Assembly: GCA_039105265.1 (NCBI GenBank)
Contig: JAPFFF010000041.1
Span: forward strand, 372,001 to 436,000
DNA: 64,000 nucleotides
Reading direction: 5' to 3'
Source of the DNA: Tritrichomonas musculus
Taxonomy: Eukaryota; Parabasalia; Tritrichomonadida; Tritrichomonadidae
Shown: positions 9,978 to 18,836 of the stretch, piece after piece
How the letters are laid out: each line of letters begins with the position of its first letter
How positions within the stretch are numbered: position 1 is the stretch's first letter
The notes under the pieces: model-generated
Told to the model about the DNA's origin: nothing
Database searches by the model: none
The model's input: the letters and a program-made list of their open reading frames with translations, nothing else
Program-made: the position numbers and the translations under genes

Positions 9978-10226
9978 TCACATCAAACCTATTTCCAGTT
10001 CTAACTTCTCTAATATAAATTGCTCTAACATATTAATGAAATGAGTATCAATTTGATTAGCAATTCTTAAATTTAAAACAATTCTTTGATCAAATAGTCC
10101 AATTGATTTATTGAATATTTCATTCAACCAATAATTTTTCATTTCTTGTGAATTTGCAAATCTCCATTCCAATATTAAGAATAACGTATCATTAATTTCT
10201 TTGAGTTCATTCTTGATGTAATTCAT
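9978..10226 (-). CDS. Small helical Maverick protein, 82 aa
   Basis: The protein is predicted to be all-alpha with regularly spaced Leu/Ile/Phe and acidic residues. Its start codon lies inside the end of the upstream gene (10,207-10,533), a 20-bp overlap in another frame, so expression may depend on a promoter inside that gene or on reinitiation. The family is not recognised. Confidence 0.5.
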   Translation of the reverse strand: MNYIKNELKEINDTLFLILEWRFANSQEMKNYWLNEIFNKSIGLFDQRIVLNLRIANQIDTHFINMLEQFILEKLELEIGLM

Positions 10227-10533
10227 TTTCTATCTCATTAAAATCTTCTTCATTTTCATTTTCCTCTTCTCCATTTTCAGGATCTTCAAAAGTTTTATTT
10301 AAGTTATCAACACTCTTTGATTTTGTTATTTTTCTATTTCCTCCTTTCAAATGTGGTCTTGATGGCCTATCTTTTTTCATCCAATCTGACCACCTTACTG
10401 AAAATTCATTACCTTCATATAAATAATGAATACGAATATCTCCTCTTTTGTAATCATCTAATAATATACAATTTTCTTTAGCCATTTCTTCTCTCACTTT
10501 TTGAGTATTCCAACGGATCCTAGTCTTTGTCAT
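10207..10533 (-). CDS. Hypothetical protein with basic aromatic domain, 108 aa
   Basis: I place the start at the ATG giving MTKTRIRWNT; the open frame extends five codons further only with a TTG. Residues about 28-65 form a compact beta-like domain with conserved-looking aromatics and basic residues ('IHYLYEGNEFSVRWSDW', then 'RPSRPHLKGG'). This could be a small DNA-binding fold, but I cannot name it. The C-terminal third is highly acidic (Glu/Asn/Asp) and probably disordered. It overlaps the next minus-strand gene by 20 bp. Confidence 0.55.
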   Translation of the reverse strand: MTKTRIRWNTQKVREEMAKENCILLDDYKRGDIRIHYLYEGNEFSVRWSDWMKKDRPSRPHLKGGNRKITKSKSVDNLNKTFEDPENGEEENENEEDFNEIENELHQE

Positions 10534-10592
10534 ATATTTTTGAGACAAAATAAAAAATTAAAAAAATTAAAAAAGCTTATTGTTTAATTAAA

Positions 10593-10763
10593 TCACTCTA
10601 GCTTCCAGATTATGTAAATAAATAAGATAATAGCCAAAATCCACACGGCAAAAACAGTAATCCAAAGAGTGCAATTTGATGGAGGTTCTGAACAACAATG
10701 ATATTCATAATCGGGATTATCATTTTTTTCCAAAGCAGAGAGGTCAATTAGAGGATCCGACAT
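10593..10763 (-). CDS. Mini membrane protein, 56 aa (divergent paralogue pair)
   Basis: The N terminus MSDPLIDLSA is followed by an acidic stretch with a Cys pair ('YHCCSEPPSNC') and one C-terminal transmembrane helix of about 22 residues ('WITVFAVWILAIILFIYIIW'). There is no signal peptide, so it would be a tail-anchored protein with a cytosolic N terminus. It is transcribed divergently from a second gene 49 bp away (10,813-10,983) with the same opening (MSEPLID), a Cys cluster and a hydrophobic C terminus, so the two are paralogues. A viral membrane role is possible. Confidence 0.6.
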   Translation of the reverse strand: MSDPLIDLSALEKNDNPDYEYHCCSEPPSNCTLWITVFAVWILAIILFIYIIWKLE

Positions 10764-10812
10764 TGAAAAAAATGAAAACGGTTAGATCGGTTTTGACGGA
10801 CCATTATTATTA
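10764..10812. promoter_or_regulatory. Bidirectional Maverick promoter
   Basis: This 49-bp gap separates the two paralogous mini membrane genes. It contains AACGG and a variant of the common box (cggttttgacgg), with a CCATTATTA initiator-like sequence next to the plus-strand ATG. Control of both genes by one shared region is inferred from spacing. Confidence 0.5.
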
Positions 10813-10983
10813 ATGTCTGAACCATTGATTGATGAAAGAATTGATCACGATGATGATAATTGTTGTTGTGATTCTTGCTGTGATTCTCCACCTCCAAGTT
10901 GGTGCTTATGGATTGTTGTCTTTCTTGAATTACTCAACCTTTGCGGTGGTCTGATGCAATTCTGGTTAAGTTTAGGTAAGTAA
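10813..10983 (+). CDS. Mini membrane protein, 56 aa (divergent paralogue pair)
   Basis: It begins MSEPLIDERI, matching the opening of its divergent neighbour, and has the same length. An acidic segment is followed by a dense Cys cluster ('CCCDSCCDS') and then a hydrophobic helix ('CLWIVVFLELLNLCGG'). The Cys-rich region could bind metal, be lipidated or form disulfides. Its stop is 8 bp from the polymerase gene's stop. Confidence 0.55.
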   Translation: MSEPLIDERIDHDDDNCCCDSCCDSPPPSWCLWIVVFLELLNLCGGLMQFWLSLGK

Positions 10984-10990
10984 ACAATCA

Positions 10991-13900
10991 TTAATATTCA
11001 AAATATTTTTCTCTCTTTCCTTCTTTATATGGTGTTGATATTCTTCTTTTGAATTCATTTAAGGTTGATACAGTCATATTTTTATTCATTTGGAAACATG
11101 GTTGACCTTTTGTAAGATCAAATGTTTGTTGATTCCCTTCGTATAAATATTTATATAATTTCATTGGATCATTATCAAATTCATTCTTATAAGCATATTT
11201 AATAGATTGTTCAGTTAATCCTTTCCCACGAGTCATATAATCAATTTCACCTGTAGAATCTTGTAACTTATCAATATACATCTTTTTCATCAAAAAGTAT
11301 GATTCAATTGATTCAGGCATTTCTTTGTGACCATTTATAGTTGGAAAATCTGAATGGAATTGACCTAAATATTTACCTATGAGTTCTCGATTATATTTTT
11401 CTTTATAAGCTTTTTGTAATTTTGGTAAATCATTTATTTCAATATGCATTGAATCAGTATCCTGATAATAAATATGGCAACCAATATCAAATGCAAGACA
11501 CATCACTTCATTCATGATTCTTTTTGACATACTTAATACATGAATACCTAATAATGAAAAATTAAAATGTTTATCAATTGGTCTCAATATTCGAACAGCA
11601 TGCATATTATTTTGTAATTCAATATCTTCAACAATTTTGTTATAATTTTTGATCCAATAATTATCTAAAGTATCTTGATCATTAATGTATTTAAAATCTT
11701 TTTCAATAGGTCTTTCAATAGTTTTACCATAACAACTATTCATAATTAATTTATATAAATTTTGTAAAGGATTGTCTTGACTTTTATATTCTAATCTTTT
11801 CTCAAATATTTTTTGAATTTCTTTTTGGATATGATATTCTCTTTTTCCAGGCCAATAATAACCTCTAATTAATTCGAAATCTATTTTTTGAAATTCAATG
11901 AGATCTTCTAAATAAATATTATCGACAATCATTTTGAAAGGTTTATCGAATTTATCATCATTAAGGTTACCATCTTTTGTTTTCTTAACGATTAATGGAA
12001 ATGGATAATGTTTATGAATTCCAGTAACTAAAATTTCTACTATATATGCACCTTGTTTTGATAAAAATTCATAATTTAATTCTGTTTTGGATATTACTAC
12101 TGGTTTTCCTTGAACGGTATATAATCTATGAATTGCTGAAGGATATAAACTAACTGCGTCAAAATCTGCTAATTTTTCAGTGATATGCCACTTTTTGTTA
12201 TAAGCAGTCATACATCTACCTCCATAAACAGCATATGAACAAAATTTCCTAACAATTCCACCTACTGAATATAAATCATGACCATAATAAACTTTATGAT
12301 TAAATACATCATTAGCTAAAGAAGAAATTGAAATATATTTGAATGGATCGATTTTGAAATCTTGAATGAAACCTTGTCTAAATTTAACAAAACTTTCTCT
12401 TAATATTCGAACATCTTGATGACAATAAAATAATGCATATTTCCACATATCAAATTCATTATTACTTAAACGGCATCCCTTAATTTTGTTAATATTTGAA
12501 CGAAATAATTGATAATCTTGTTCAGTCCATGTTTTATCTTCTTCTTTACCTGCTTCATTAATTTGACCTTTATTTGTTCTTAATCTTTCAAATGTATAAT
12601 ATTTGTATGGGAAAATTTCTTTTTCACAAGGAATATTAAACATTAATGGTAGATTAGATAGCTTGCAAGAGAAAATTGGATAACTATCTTTAAATGTTAT
12701 CTTTTTGTTCTCAAATTTCAAAGTCATATTAAAACATTGATTTCCTTTAATAATTGATGATAATATTTTTATATTTTGATTATTATTTTGTAAAATCATT
12801 CTAATATCATAAGCCAAATTATGAAAATAACAAATTGAATCAGTAGGTAAATATTTCAATAGATTTATATTACATTTTTCACCTAAGAATTCTTTCTTAA
12901 TTTTCCCATCTAATGAATGTAAACAACATAAGAATGGAATATGAATTTTTGAACTTGTATCAGATTCAAAATCACAAAACCAATAAGAAGTTTCTACTTG
13001 TTTGATTATTTTTGTTTTTGGTTCAATTAATTTACAACAATATTCATCTTTATATTCTAATGTAGTATTTGAAATATCTTGATCAATTTCATTATAAAAT
13101 ATTGAATGTAATAAATGTTCTTGTGAATAATTAATTGGAATGAAATAATTTTTCTTAAATAATTCTCTAATCAAGTTTGAAGAAGTTATAAATGATCTAC
13201 CTTTTGTCCAATGATCTGTAATCCAATCTTTATTATATTTGTCTTCATCTAACTTTTCAATATTTTTGATATAATAATATGTAAATGGAGTCTTTTCTTC
13301 GATGAAATAATGTTTTTGATATACATTGAATTTATGAGTTCGTTCTGGTTCAGCTTTTTGTATACCCATATATGTTTTTCTTTTACCTTTATCCATTGAA
13401 CGTACAGATTGTTTTTGAGCAACAGAATTATCATCAATATAAGTTAAATTAAGATGAATATTAAATTCTTCACATAAATGATTAATACTACTTTGTGATA
13501 AATATCTATTTTGAATCCTTAATCTAATTTGATTTAATAATGATTCTGAATAATTTCCAGTTTGTTGTAAAGCATAAATGAAACAACAATCATTTAATTC
13601 TTCTTTTATTTTCTTTGTCTTTTCATTAATTAAACTATCAAATATTTGTAATCGAACGAGGTAATCAATTAATACTTTTGGACAACCAGGTTTTAATAAA
13701 TATTTAAAGAATCCTCCATCGACTGTATTTTTATGTTTTGGATGTTTTAATATACTAAATTTGATTTGAGAAAATAATGAAAATTCAGGCAATCTTTGAC
13801 CTTCTAAATCATATTCCCAACCTGGATTCTTTTCAATTTGATAAATGAAATTCTCTTCTGTTAAATTCTTTAATAATTCTTCATAAGTTTTTCCATTTAA

Positions 13901-14656
13901 AGGTACAGAATGCCATTGACCTCCAACTGAATAAGATAATTTATATTTTTCTGTTGCAGCTAATTCACCTATTTCATTTTCAAATTTCTTTCTTAAGAAT
14001 GGAAATAATTTCTTTCGACCATAATCATTTAATTGTTCAAAATTAATTCTCCAATCAGTTGGTGAATCATTTAACATTTTTATATAACCATCAACAATTC
14101 TATCTTGATCATTTTCATTATTAATTTTCATGAATTGAATAAATGAATCATCTTTTGAATGAGGTCTAATTGAATTCTGAATATTTAAGAAATAAGGATC
14201 AGTTGTTCTTTTTGGTTCATATTCATTTGATTTTGGCTCTGGATGCGGTGGAACTAATTTTCTCAAAGGTACATTTGGCGGAGCTTTTTCTATGATTTCA
14301 CGTAAATTTGATTTTTCTGGCTCTGGTTTTGTTTTGGGCTCACTGACATTCGCACTAGGTGGGGGTTCGGTTATCACTTTTTCTGGTGCTGGCTCGACTT
14401 TTGGTTCTGGGGGTTGATTTAAATATTGAGGGAGATTTGAATGAGTTAAACCTTTAACGAACCAAAATATTGAATCCCCATTCAATTTTCCATCGTAACC
14501 ATTTTCTTTAACTTTTTGTATAATATACTCATTTAATATTTCTTTACTTCGATCCCCATTCTTTTTAGAGAATTCTTTAAACGTTTCTTTACCATTCGTT
14601 AAGAGATTATAAATCTCCATTAATCTGTTAGGATTCGCTCTAATAGTTGTTGTCAT
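10991..14656 (-). CDS. Protein-primed family-B DNA polymerase of the Maverick (pPolB)
   Basis: This 1,221-residue polymerase retains every motif I can check. Exonuclease motifs: DFE at about residue 562, HNLAYD at about 612, and YCHQDVRIL at about 743. Polymerase motifs: A as DFDAVSLYPS at about 831, B as NSCYGK at about 970, and C as YYQDTDSMH at about 1,063. It should replicate the element with a terminal protein as primer, as pPolBs do. The N-terminal ~500 residues are extra; around residue 354 'CCFIYALQQTG' followed by 'IRLRIQNRYL' resembles the OTU-like or uncharacterised N-terminal region of other Polinton polymerases. A Pro/Glu-rich linker lies at 80-150. The promoter with the shared motif is directly upstream (14,657-14,718). 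Confidence 0.95.
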   Translation of the reverse strand: MTTTIRANPNRLMEIYNLLTNGKETFKEFSKKNGDRSKEILNEYIIQKVKENGYDGKLNGDSIFWFVKGLTHSNLPQYLNQPPEPKVEPAPEKVITEPPPSANVSEPKTKPEPEKSNLREIIEKAPPNVPLRKLVPPHPEPKSNEYEPKRTTDPYFLNIQNSIRPHSKDDSFIQFMKINNENDQDRIVDGYIKMLNDSPTDWRINFEQLNDYGRKKLFPFLRKKFENEIGELAATEKYKLSYSVGGQWHSVPLNGKTYEELLKNLTEENFIYQIEKNPGWEYDLEGQRLPEFSLFSQIKFSILKHPKHKNTVDGGFFKYLLKPGCPKVLIDYLVRLQIFDSLINEKTKKIKEELNDCCFIYALQQTGNYSESLLNQIRLRIQNRYLSQSSINHLCEEFNIHLNLTYIDDNSVAQKQSVRSMDKGKRKTYMGIQKAEPERTHKFNVYQKHYFIEEKTPFTYYYIKNIEKLDEDKYNKDWITDHWTKGRSFITSSNLIRELFKKNYFIPINYSQEHLLHSIFYNEIDQDISNTTLEYKDEYCCKLIEPKTKIIKQVETSYWFCDFESDTSSKIHIPFLCCLHSLDGKIKKEFLGEKCNINLLKYLPTDSICYFHNLAYDIRMILQNNNQNIKILSSIIKGNQCFNMTLKFENKKITFKDSYPIFSCKLSNLPLMFNIPCEKEIFPYKYYTFERLRTNKGQINEAGKEEDKTWTEQDYQLFRSNINKIKGCRLSNNEFDMWKYALFYCHQDVRILRESFVKFRQGFIQDFKIDPFKYISISSLANDVFNHKVYYGHDLYSVGGIVRKFCSYAVYGGRCMTAYNKKWHITEKLADFDAVSLYPSAIHRLYTVQGKPVVISKTELNYEFLSKQGAYIVEILVTGIHKHYPFPLIVKKTKDGNLNDDKFDKPFKMIVDNIYLEDLIEFQKIDFELIRGYYWPGKREYHIQKEIQKIFEKRLEYKSQDNPLQNLYKLIMNSCYGKTIERPIEKDFKYINDQDTLDNYWIKNYNKIVEDIELQNNMHAVRILRPIDKHFNFSLLGIHVLSMSKRIMNEVMCLAFDIGCHIYYQDTDSMHIEINDLPKLQKAYKEKYNRELIGKYLGQFHSDFPTINGHKEMPESIESYFLMKKMYIDKLQDSTGEIDYMTRGKGLTEQSIKYAYKNEFDNDPMKLYKYLYEGNQQTFDLTKGQPCFQMNKNMTVSTLNEFKRRISTPYKEGKREKYFEY

Positions 14657-14718
14657 GTTAACTTTCTTTTACAATAAAAATAATGGTCTGTCAAAACCGT
14701 TAATTAAAAAGAAAATGT
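14657..14718 (-). promoter_or_regulatory. Maverick promoter of the polymerase gene
   Basis: On the minus strand this reads TTAACGGTTTTGACAGACCATTATT before the ATG. AACGG is a Myb-type site, TTTTGACA is the recurring box, and CCATTATT is in the initiator position. The motif lies at 14,689-14,703. Confidence 0.6.
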
Positions 14719-14979
14719 TTATTTAGGTCGAGTTAATTGAAGAATGAAAACGTCTTTCACTAATTGTTCAATTTGAGCACCATGTTCAGCAACTTTTCGA
14801 TCAATTCTTCGGACAGAACTTTCTAAACGTTCCAATCTTGAAGTTAATTCATCAAGTTGAGAATTTATTTTTTGCATGAGAACTTTCGTTATATTCAAAT
14901 CATTTCGAACATTCGATAGAAAATCTCTTGTTTGATCATCAATCTTTTTCTTCTCTTCGAAAAAGTCAGGTTCACTCAT
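14719..14979 (-). CDS. Coiled-coil Maverick protein, 86 aa
   Basis: The protein starts MSEPDFFEEK. Residues 15-80 form an uninterrupted coiled coil ('LDELTSRLERLESSVRRI', then 'VAEHGAQIEQLVKDVF'). It ends in a short basic tail. It lies 62 bp upstream of the polymerase start on the same strand, with its own motif-type promoter. Terminal proteins of pPolB systems can be short and helical, but nothing here identifies it as one; function unknown. Confidence 0.6.
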   Translation of the reverse strand: MSEPDFFEEKKKIDDQTRDFLSNVRNDLNITKVLMQKINSQLDELTSRLERLESSVRRIDRKVAEHGAQIEQLVKDVFILQLTRPK

Positions 14980-15007
14980 TTAAAAATAATGAAGTGTCAA
15001 AACCGTT
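14980..15007 (-). promoter_or_regulatory. Maverick promoter, canonical copy
   Basis: On the minus strand it reads AACGGTTTTGACACTTCATT, followed about 11 bp later by the ATG. This is the clearest copy: Myb-like AACGG, TTTTGACA box, and a TCATT initiator. Confidence 0.65.
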
Positions 15008-15015
15008 TTTATATT

Positions 15016-15723
15016 TCATTCCTGATAATGACTAATATATTCATCTATTAACCTCTTTAATTTATCTAAACATGTTTTTGAAGCAGTAATGATAGAACCA
15101 TAAATTGAAACATCATTTGTACCAAAATTCTTACGAATAATATCTTTTATATCTCTATTTGGTGTCATAGCTATTGGCATATTATCTTTGAAATACCATT
15201 GATTTTTTTCTTTTGGTTTGATATCACGATAATAATCTTTATGACGTTTGACTAAATGTAATTTAACTTTTTCTGGATTATCTTTTAATTCTTCTAACCA
15301 AATTAAGAATTTATAATCATATTCTCTATTTTTAGGTACTAATCTTGGTTTTTGTTCTTGTCTTTGTTTTTCAAAATACTCATCTAATAATTTTAGAACA
15401 AAGAATGAATAAGTAGGTGAAGCCCAAATTGCTATATGATTTACTAATAATTTATGAATATAAATTCCTTTCAAATTATTCGGTAAATTTGGTCGATTTT
15501 CTAATAACTTTTGGTCGGGCGGAATTCCGACTGACTCAGAAATAAATTGAAATAACTCCTTTGTTTGTTTATTTTCATTCCAATGCTTAATTTTCTTTGT
15601 TGATTGACAAGCACTAATTATACTATTTGCTTGAAACATATTATCTTTCTTTGAACGTATAATCCGTAAATGTTCATTATATTGTAACCATTCATAATTT
15701 TCATTTATTGGCTCTACTATCAT
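15016..15723 (-). CDS. KilA-N domain protein, 235 aa
   Basis: Residues about 12-115 match the KilA-N layout: an N-terminal strand region, 'ANSIISACQSTKKIKHW', a helical part with 'TKELFQFISES', then 'GIYIHKLLVNHIAIWASPTYSFFVLKLLDEYF', which corresponds to the family's conserved hallmark. KilA-N is a DNA-binding module common in large DNA viruses and phages, usually at the N terminus of regulators. The C-terminal ~100 residues are basic and aromatic ('HKDYYRDIKPK') and resemble no family I can name. Its upstream region lacks the common motif and has an A-rich run instead, suggesting different timing or control. Confidence 0.8.
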   Translation of the reverse strand: MIVEPINENYEWLQYNEHLRIIRSKKDNMFQANSIISACQSTKKIKHWNENKQTKELFQFISESVGIPPDQKLLENRPNLPNNLKGIYIHKLLVNHIAIWASPTYSFFVLKLLDEYFEKQRQEQKPRLVPKNREYDYKFLIWLEELKDNPEKVKLHLVKRHKDYYRDIKPKEKNQWYFKDNMPIAMTPNRDIKDIIRKNFGTNDVSIYGSIITASKTCLDKLKRLIDEYISHYQE

Positions 15724-15768
15724 TTTTGTTTTTGTAAGAGGATAAAAAAATAAAAAGATAAATTAAAT

Positions 15769-16173
15769 TCAAATGTTTAATATTGAATCATGGATGGACT
15801 CATCATCATCCATTAGAAATTTTTGAAAAGAACTTATTTCAGCTATTAAAGCTCTTTTTTGAACTTTGTATTGATCAAAACTATCTTGATATTCTTTCCA
15901 TGCTGATTTCTCTTCTGTCTCAAGTTCAGTTTTTATTTTTTCATGATCTTCAATAATTGAATCAATTTGTATATCTTCGATATCTCTTTTGAGAATATAT
16001 AAGTTGCGTAAATCTTCACCATTATACCGTTGACAAAAAGAAATATCTTTCTCTTTTACTTTTGCTTCAGCCAAACGATTCATAGCATCATAGAATTCAC
16101 TCATTGATTTTTTGAGTTTATCTTTCTTGTCCTCTATTAAATTTTGAAATACAACTTGAGGAACTCTCTTCAT
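15769..16173 (-). CDS. Coiled-coil Maverick protein, 134 aa
   Basis: I place the start at the ATG giving MKRVPQVVFQ. The upstream in-frame ATG (16,203) would put the promoter motif (16,181-16,198) inside the coding region. The protein is almost fully alpha-helical with charged heptads and an acidic C terminus. It is divergent from the 86-aa gene at 16,212. Function unknown. Confidence 0.6.
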   Translation of the reverse strand: MKRVPQVVFQNLIEDKKDKLKKSMSEFYDAMNRLAEAKVKEKDISFCQRYNGEDLRNLYILKRDIEDIQIDSIIEDHEKIKTELETEEKSAWKEYQDSFDQYKVQKRALIAEISSFQKFLMDDDESIHDSILNI

Positions 16174-16211
16174 AAAAAGTGAAGTGTCAAAACCGTTATT
16201 CATTTTTTTAA
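16174..16211. promoter_or_regulatory. Bidirectional Maverick promoter
   Basis: The 38-bp gap holds one motif copy at 16,181-16,198. The minus-strand gene sees AACGGTTTTGACACTTCACT before its ATG. The plus-strand gene sees CCGTTATTCATTTTTTTAA immediately before its ATG. One Myb-like site appears to serve both directions. Confidence 0.65.
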
Positions 16212-16472
16212 ATGTTGCCTCCTCATAGTTTGAATCTACTCAAAGAAAATTTGAATAGTTCAATTGATGAATTAATTAGACAAATACATACTGTTGAAGA
16301 ATTAGATATAGAGATTATGAATTTGAAGAATGATCCTGATTATGAAAGTTTCCTAGAGGAATTAGAGAAAGAGAAACAAAAATATGAATCCAAAAAAGCT
16401 GAAGTAATTCAAAACACTCAAACCTTAATCAACTTCATCGAACAAAAAAAATCAACCACAACAAAAAAATAA
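16212..16472 (+). CDS. Coiled-coil Maverick protein, 86 aa
   Basis: The protein begins MLPPHSLNLL, followed by a continuous helix with coiled-coil heptads to residue 70 and a Lys/Thr-rich tail. It is divergent from the 134-aa coiled-coil gene across a 38-bp shared promoter. Co-regulated helical partners are possible, but no interaction is shown. Confidence 0.55.
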   Translation: MLPPHSLNLLKENLNSSIDELIRQIHTVEELDIEIMNLKNDPDYESFLEELEKEKQKYESKKAEVIQNTQTLINFIEQKKSTTTKK

Positions 16473-16517
16473 AATTATCAGTCATATTGAAAGAGTAAAA
16501 AATTATTTTTTATTTAT

Positions 16518-16820
16518 TTAACCTTTGTTAATTATTTCTTGGAGTTCTTCCAATTTTTGTTTTAATTCTTCTTTGTTATCGAAACTATCAATAACTTCAT
16601 TCATTTTCTTATTGAGAGCTTTCTGATAATTTTGGAATTGATATTGGAGGTTGATTTGTGAAACCAGAATCTCATGTAGGCCATCCATCGTTTCTTTTAT
16701 TTTCTCCCTTGTTTCTTCCAAGCTGCCAATGTTCATTTTAAACATTTCATTTTGACTTTTTGATTCTTCTATGGATTCATGCATTGTATCCCAACCGTCT
16801 TCACTATCACTTGTATGCAT
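16518..16820 (-). CDS. Coiled-coil Maverick protein, 100 aa
   Basis: An acidic N terminus (MHTSDSEDGWDTMHES) precedes one long helix with heptad repeats through residue 95. It is divergent from the surface-protein gene at 16,873 across 52 bp that contain two CGGTT sites. Function unknown. Confidence 0.55.
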   Translation of the reverse strand: MHTSDSEDGWDTMHESIEESKSQNEMFKMNIGSLEETREKIKETMDGLHEILVSQINLQYQFQNYQKALNKKMNEVIDSFDNKEELKQKLEELQEIINKG

Positions 16821-16872
16821 TAATAAAATAGTGGTCTGACATAACCGTTTTAACCGCTTTCATTTTTATTAA
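16821..16872. promoter_or_regulatory. Bidirectional Maverick promoter with two Myb-like sites
   Basis: It contains ataaccgttttaaccgc, giving two ACCG(T/C) sites, then TTTCATTTTTATTAA next to the plus-strand ATG as initiator. On the minus side a variant box (ggttatgtcagacc) precedes the ATG. Confidence 0.5.
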
Positions 16873-18163
16873 ATGTTCGTTATCTTTTTGATACTCATTA
16901 ATCGCCCATCAATTGAAGGAATACCTGATGATGCTGAATGGATTTCTTGTTTTGATTGGGAAATTGTTAATGGAGAATGGAAATCAGTTATACCAAATGA
17001 TGACTTATCATGTTGGACAAATTATGCAACAACAAACAATTTAACACTTAAACAATCATTTACTGCCAGGAAATTTTGGATCATAGGAAAAATTTCTACC
17101 CGTCATGATGAGGCGGAACTTTTATGGAATTCTCAAAAATATCTCATCAATGAATATTCCAACGATGAACAAGATTGGATAATTGTTTTTGAATCAAATG
17201 AATTTCCCCTAATGCTAACAAATATTATTATTAATGTTCAACAACATAGAAGCACCCTATTTCGAGGTATTGCATATTTAAAAAATAAATCTTTATTTCC
17301 ATCAATTGAAGGAATACCTGATAATGCTGAATATATTCCATGTAATGACTGGGAAATTGTAAGTGGAAATTGGTTTGATAAAGATGATGATCCATCAAAT
17401 GTGAACAATCCATATCATAGATGCTTTGTTTCTGGTTCTTCAGAAGGAGTCAAAAAGATAACATTTTATGGTTCTAAATTTTGGATAATTGTTACGAATT
17501 CAAATTCTTTTTACCAAGGTGATCTTTTATGGAATTCTGAACATTATCTCTTTCCTGAAAAAATGTTACCAAATAATAAACCTTTTTTGATTGCTTATGA
17601 ATCACCAACATTCTCACCAATTGATACAACATTATTAATTACTATTCAACGTAATGCTCTCGGATTACGTGGGTTATTCTATCTCAAAGATCCTCCAATT
17701 CAAACACCATCTCTTTCACCATCTCTTTCGCCATCTTTAACTCCATCATTTTCACCATCACGTTCACCAACATTCCGCCCATCATTTTCACCAACATTCC
17801 GCCCATCAATTTCACCATCACGTTCACCATCATTTCACCATCTTTATCTCCAACATTTAGTCCATCTTTATCGTTCCAATTTCACATCACCCATCTTTAT
17901 CTCCATCATTTAGTCCATCACGTTCGCCATCTTTTCAATTCACTATATCAGATCAATTCTCTGAATCCTATTTTTTCAATTTCTCATATCAATTCTCTCC
18001 ATCAGATATTGAACAAAAGAATGTATCAAAAATAATAGGTTTATCTGTATCTATTCCATTACTAATTCTCATGATTCTTGCTCTTGGAATTATCTTTTAC
18101 AAAAATCAAACCAAATTTCCAACTGAAAATTTCCATTCAGACTCTGACTCAGTTGGACTTTAA
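16873..18163 (+). pseudogene. Surface-type membrane protein with duplicated domain; frameshifted in a Ser-Pro repeat
   Basis: An N-terminal hydrophobic signal (MFVIFLILI) leads into two tandem domains of about 125 residues, each opening 'PSIEGIPD.AE.I.C.DWEIV' and containing 'FWII' and 'LLWNS..YL'. A Ser-Pro repeat stalk follows. The first frame ends at 17,913, but the coding pattern continues: frame 3 carries Ser-Pro repeats from about 17,835. Frame 2 then runs from about 17,880 to the stop at 18,161-18,163 and encodes one transmembrane helix ('IIGLSVSIPLLILMILALG') and a short acidic tail. Two frame changes in the low-complexity stalk therefore separate ectodomain and anchor. If these are real, the product is truncated and secreted; if slippage is reversible, it is a switch. 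Type I surface glycoprotein is inferred. Confidence 0.6.
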
Positions 18164-18200
18164 AAAAATTAAATAAACAAATTTAATCTTTTTTTATTTA

Positions 18201-18461
18201 TTAAGGAGTAGTTAAAATTTTCTCTCTTGAATTGTAGATTTGAATCTTATTAAAGAAATCATGTTCAATCATTGTTGTGAAAACAAATGGTGTGTTATGA
18301 ACTTCTTTCTTAAATCGATCAAGATTGTTATTTTCAAGATCATTGATCATAACATTTAATTTGAACATGAAAAATAACTTTAAATGTCGGAAATCAGACA
18401 CGATATCATTTTTGAACAATTTTCTAAATTCTAATTCAAGGTCTTGTTCAGTAACAGTCAT
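18201..18461 (-). CDS. Small Maverick protein, 86 aa
   Basis: The protein is helical and Phe-rich ('FRKLFKNDI', 'FFMFKLNVMI') with no membrane segment or catalytic motif. Two ACCG(T/C) sites (18,472-18,490) lie directly upstream, followed by TTTCATTTTCATTT before the ATG, matching the Maverick promoter pattern. Family not recognised. Confidence 0.5.
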   Translation of the reverse strand: MTVTEQDLELEFRKLFKNDIVSDFRHLKLFFMFKLNVMINDLENNNLDRFKKEVHNTPFVFTTMIEHDFFNKIQIYNSREKILTTP

Positions 18462-18496
18462 AAATGAAAATGAAAGCGGTTAAAAAACGGTTATGT

Positions 18497-18760
18497 TTAT
18501 TTATTCTTTAACGTTTCTTCCAATTTTTGGAAATTCTCTCTGTTGGAAGTTGCTAAAATCCCAACTGTTATTAGTAAAGAATGTAATTGTTCTTGTCTCT
18601 CTGGACGAGAATCATTTTTTAAATCAATTTCTTGATCAAAGAATTCTTCAGTCATTTTGATCATTTGATCACAAGTTTTTTCAATTTCACCTCTAGTGAA
18701 TTTTAACAAATTTATTAATTCTTTTTGTTTTTCACTAGGTAAACTTTGTTGGCCCTGCAT
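18497..18760 (-). CDS. Coiled-coil Maverick protein, 87 aa
   Basis: The protein is helical and rich in Glu/Lys/Gln, with a coiled-coil stretch in residues 10-45 and a C-terminal helix ending 'LEETLKNK'. Its promoter has AAAAAGTTCATTTTTT rather than the TGTCAAAA box. The same alternative promoter precedes the genes at 18,837-19,178 and 24,311. Function unknown. Confidence 0.5.
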   Translation of the reverse strand: MQGQQSLPSEKQKELINLLKFTRGEIEKTCDQMIKMTEEFFDQEIDLKNDSRPERQEQLHSLLITVGILATSNRENFQKLEETLKNK

Positions 18761-18836
18761 TTAAAAAAAAATGAACTTTTTGAGAAGGATAAATAAAAAG
18801 TATTTTGAATGAGAAAAATTAGTTTATTAAATCAAA

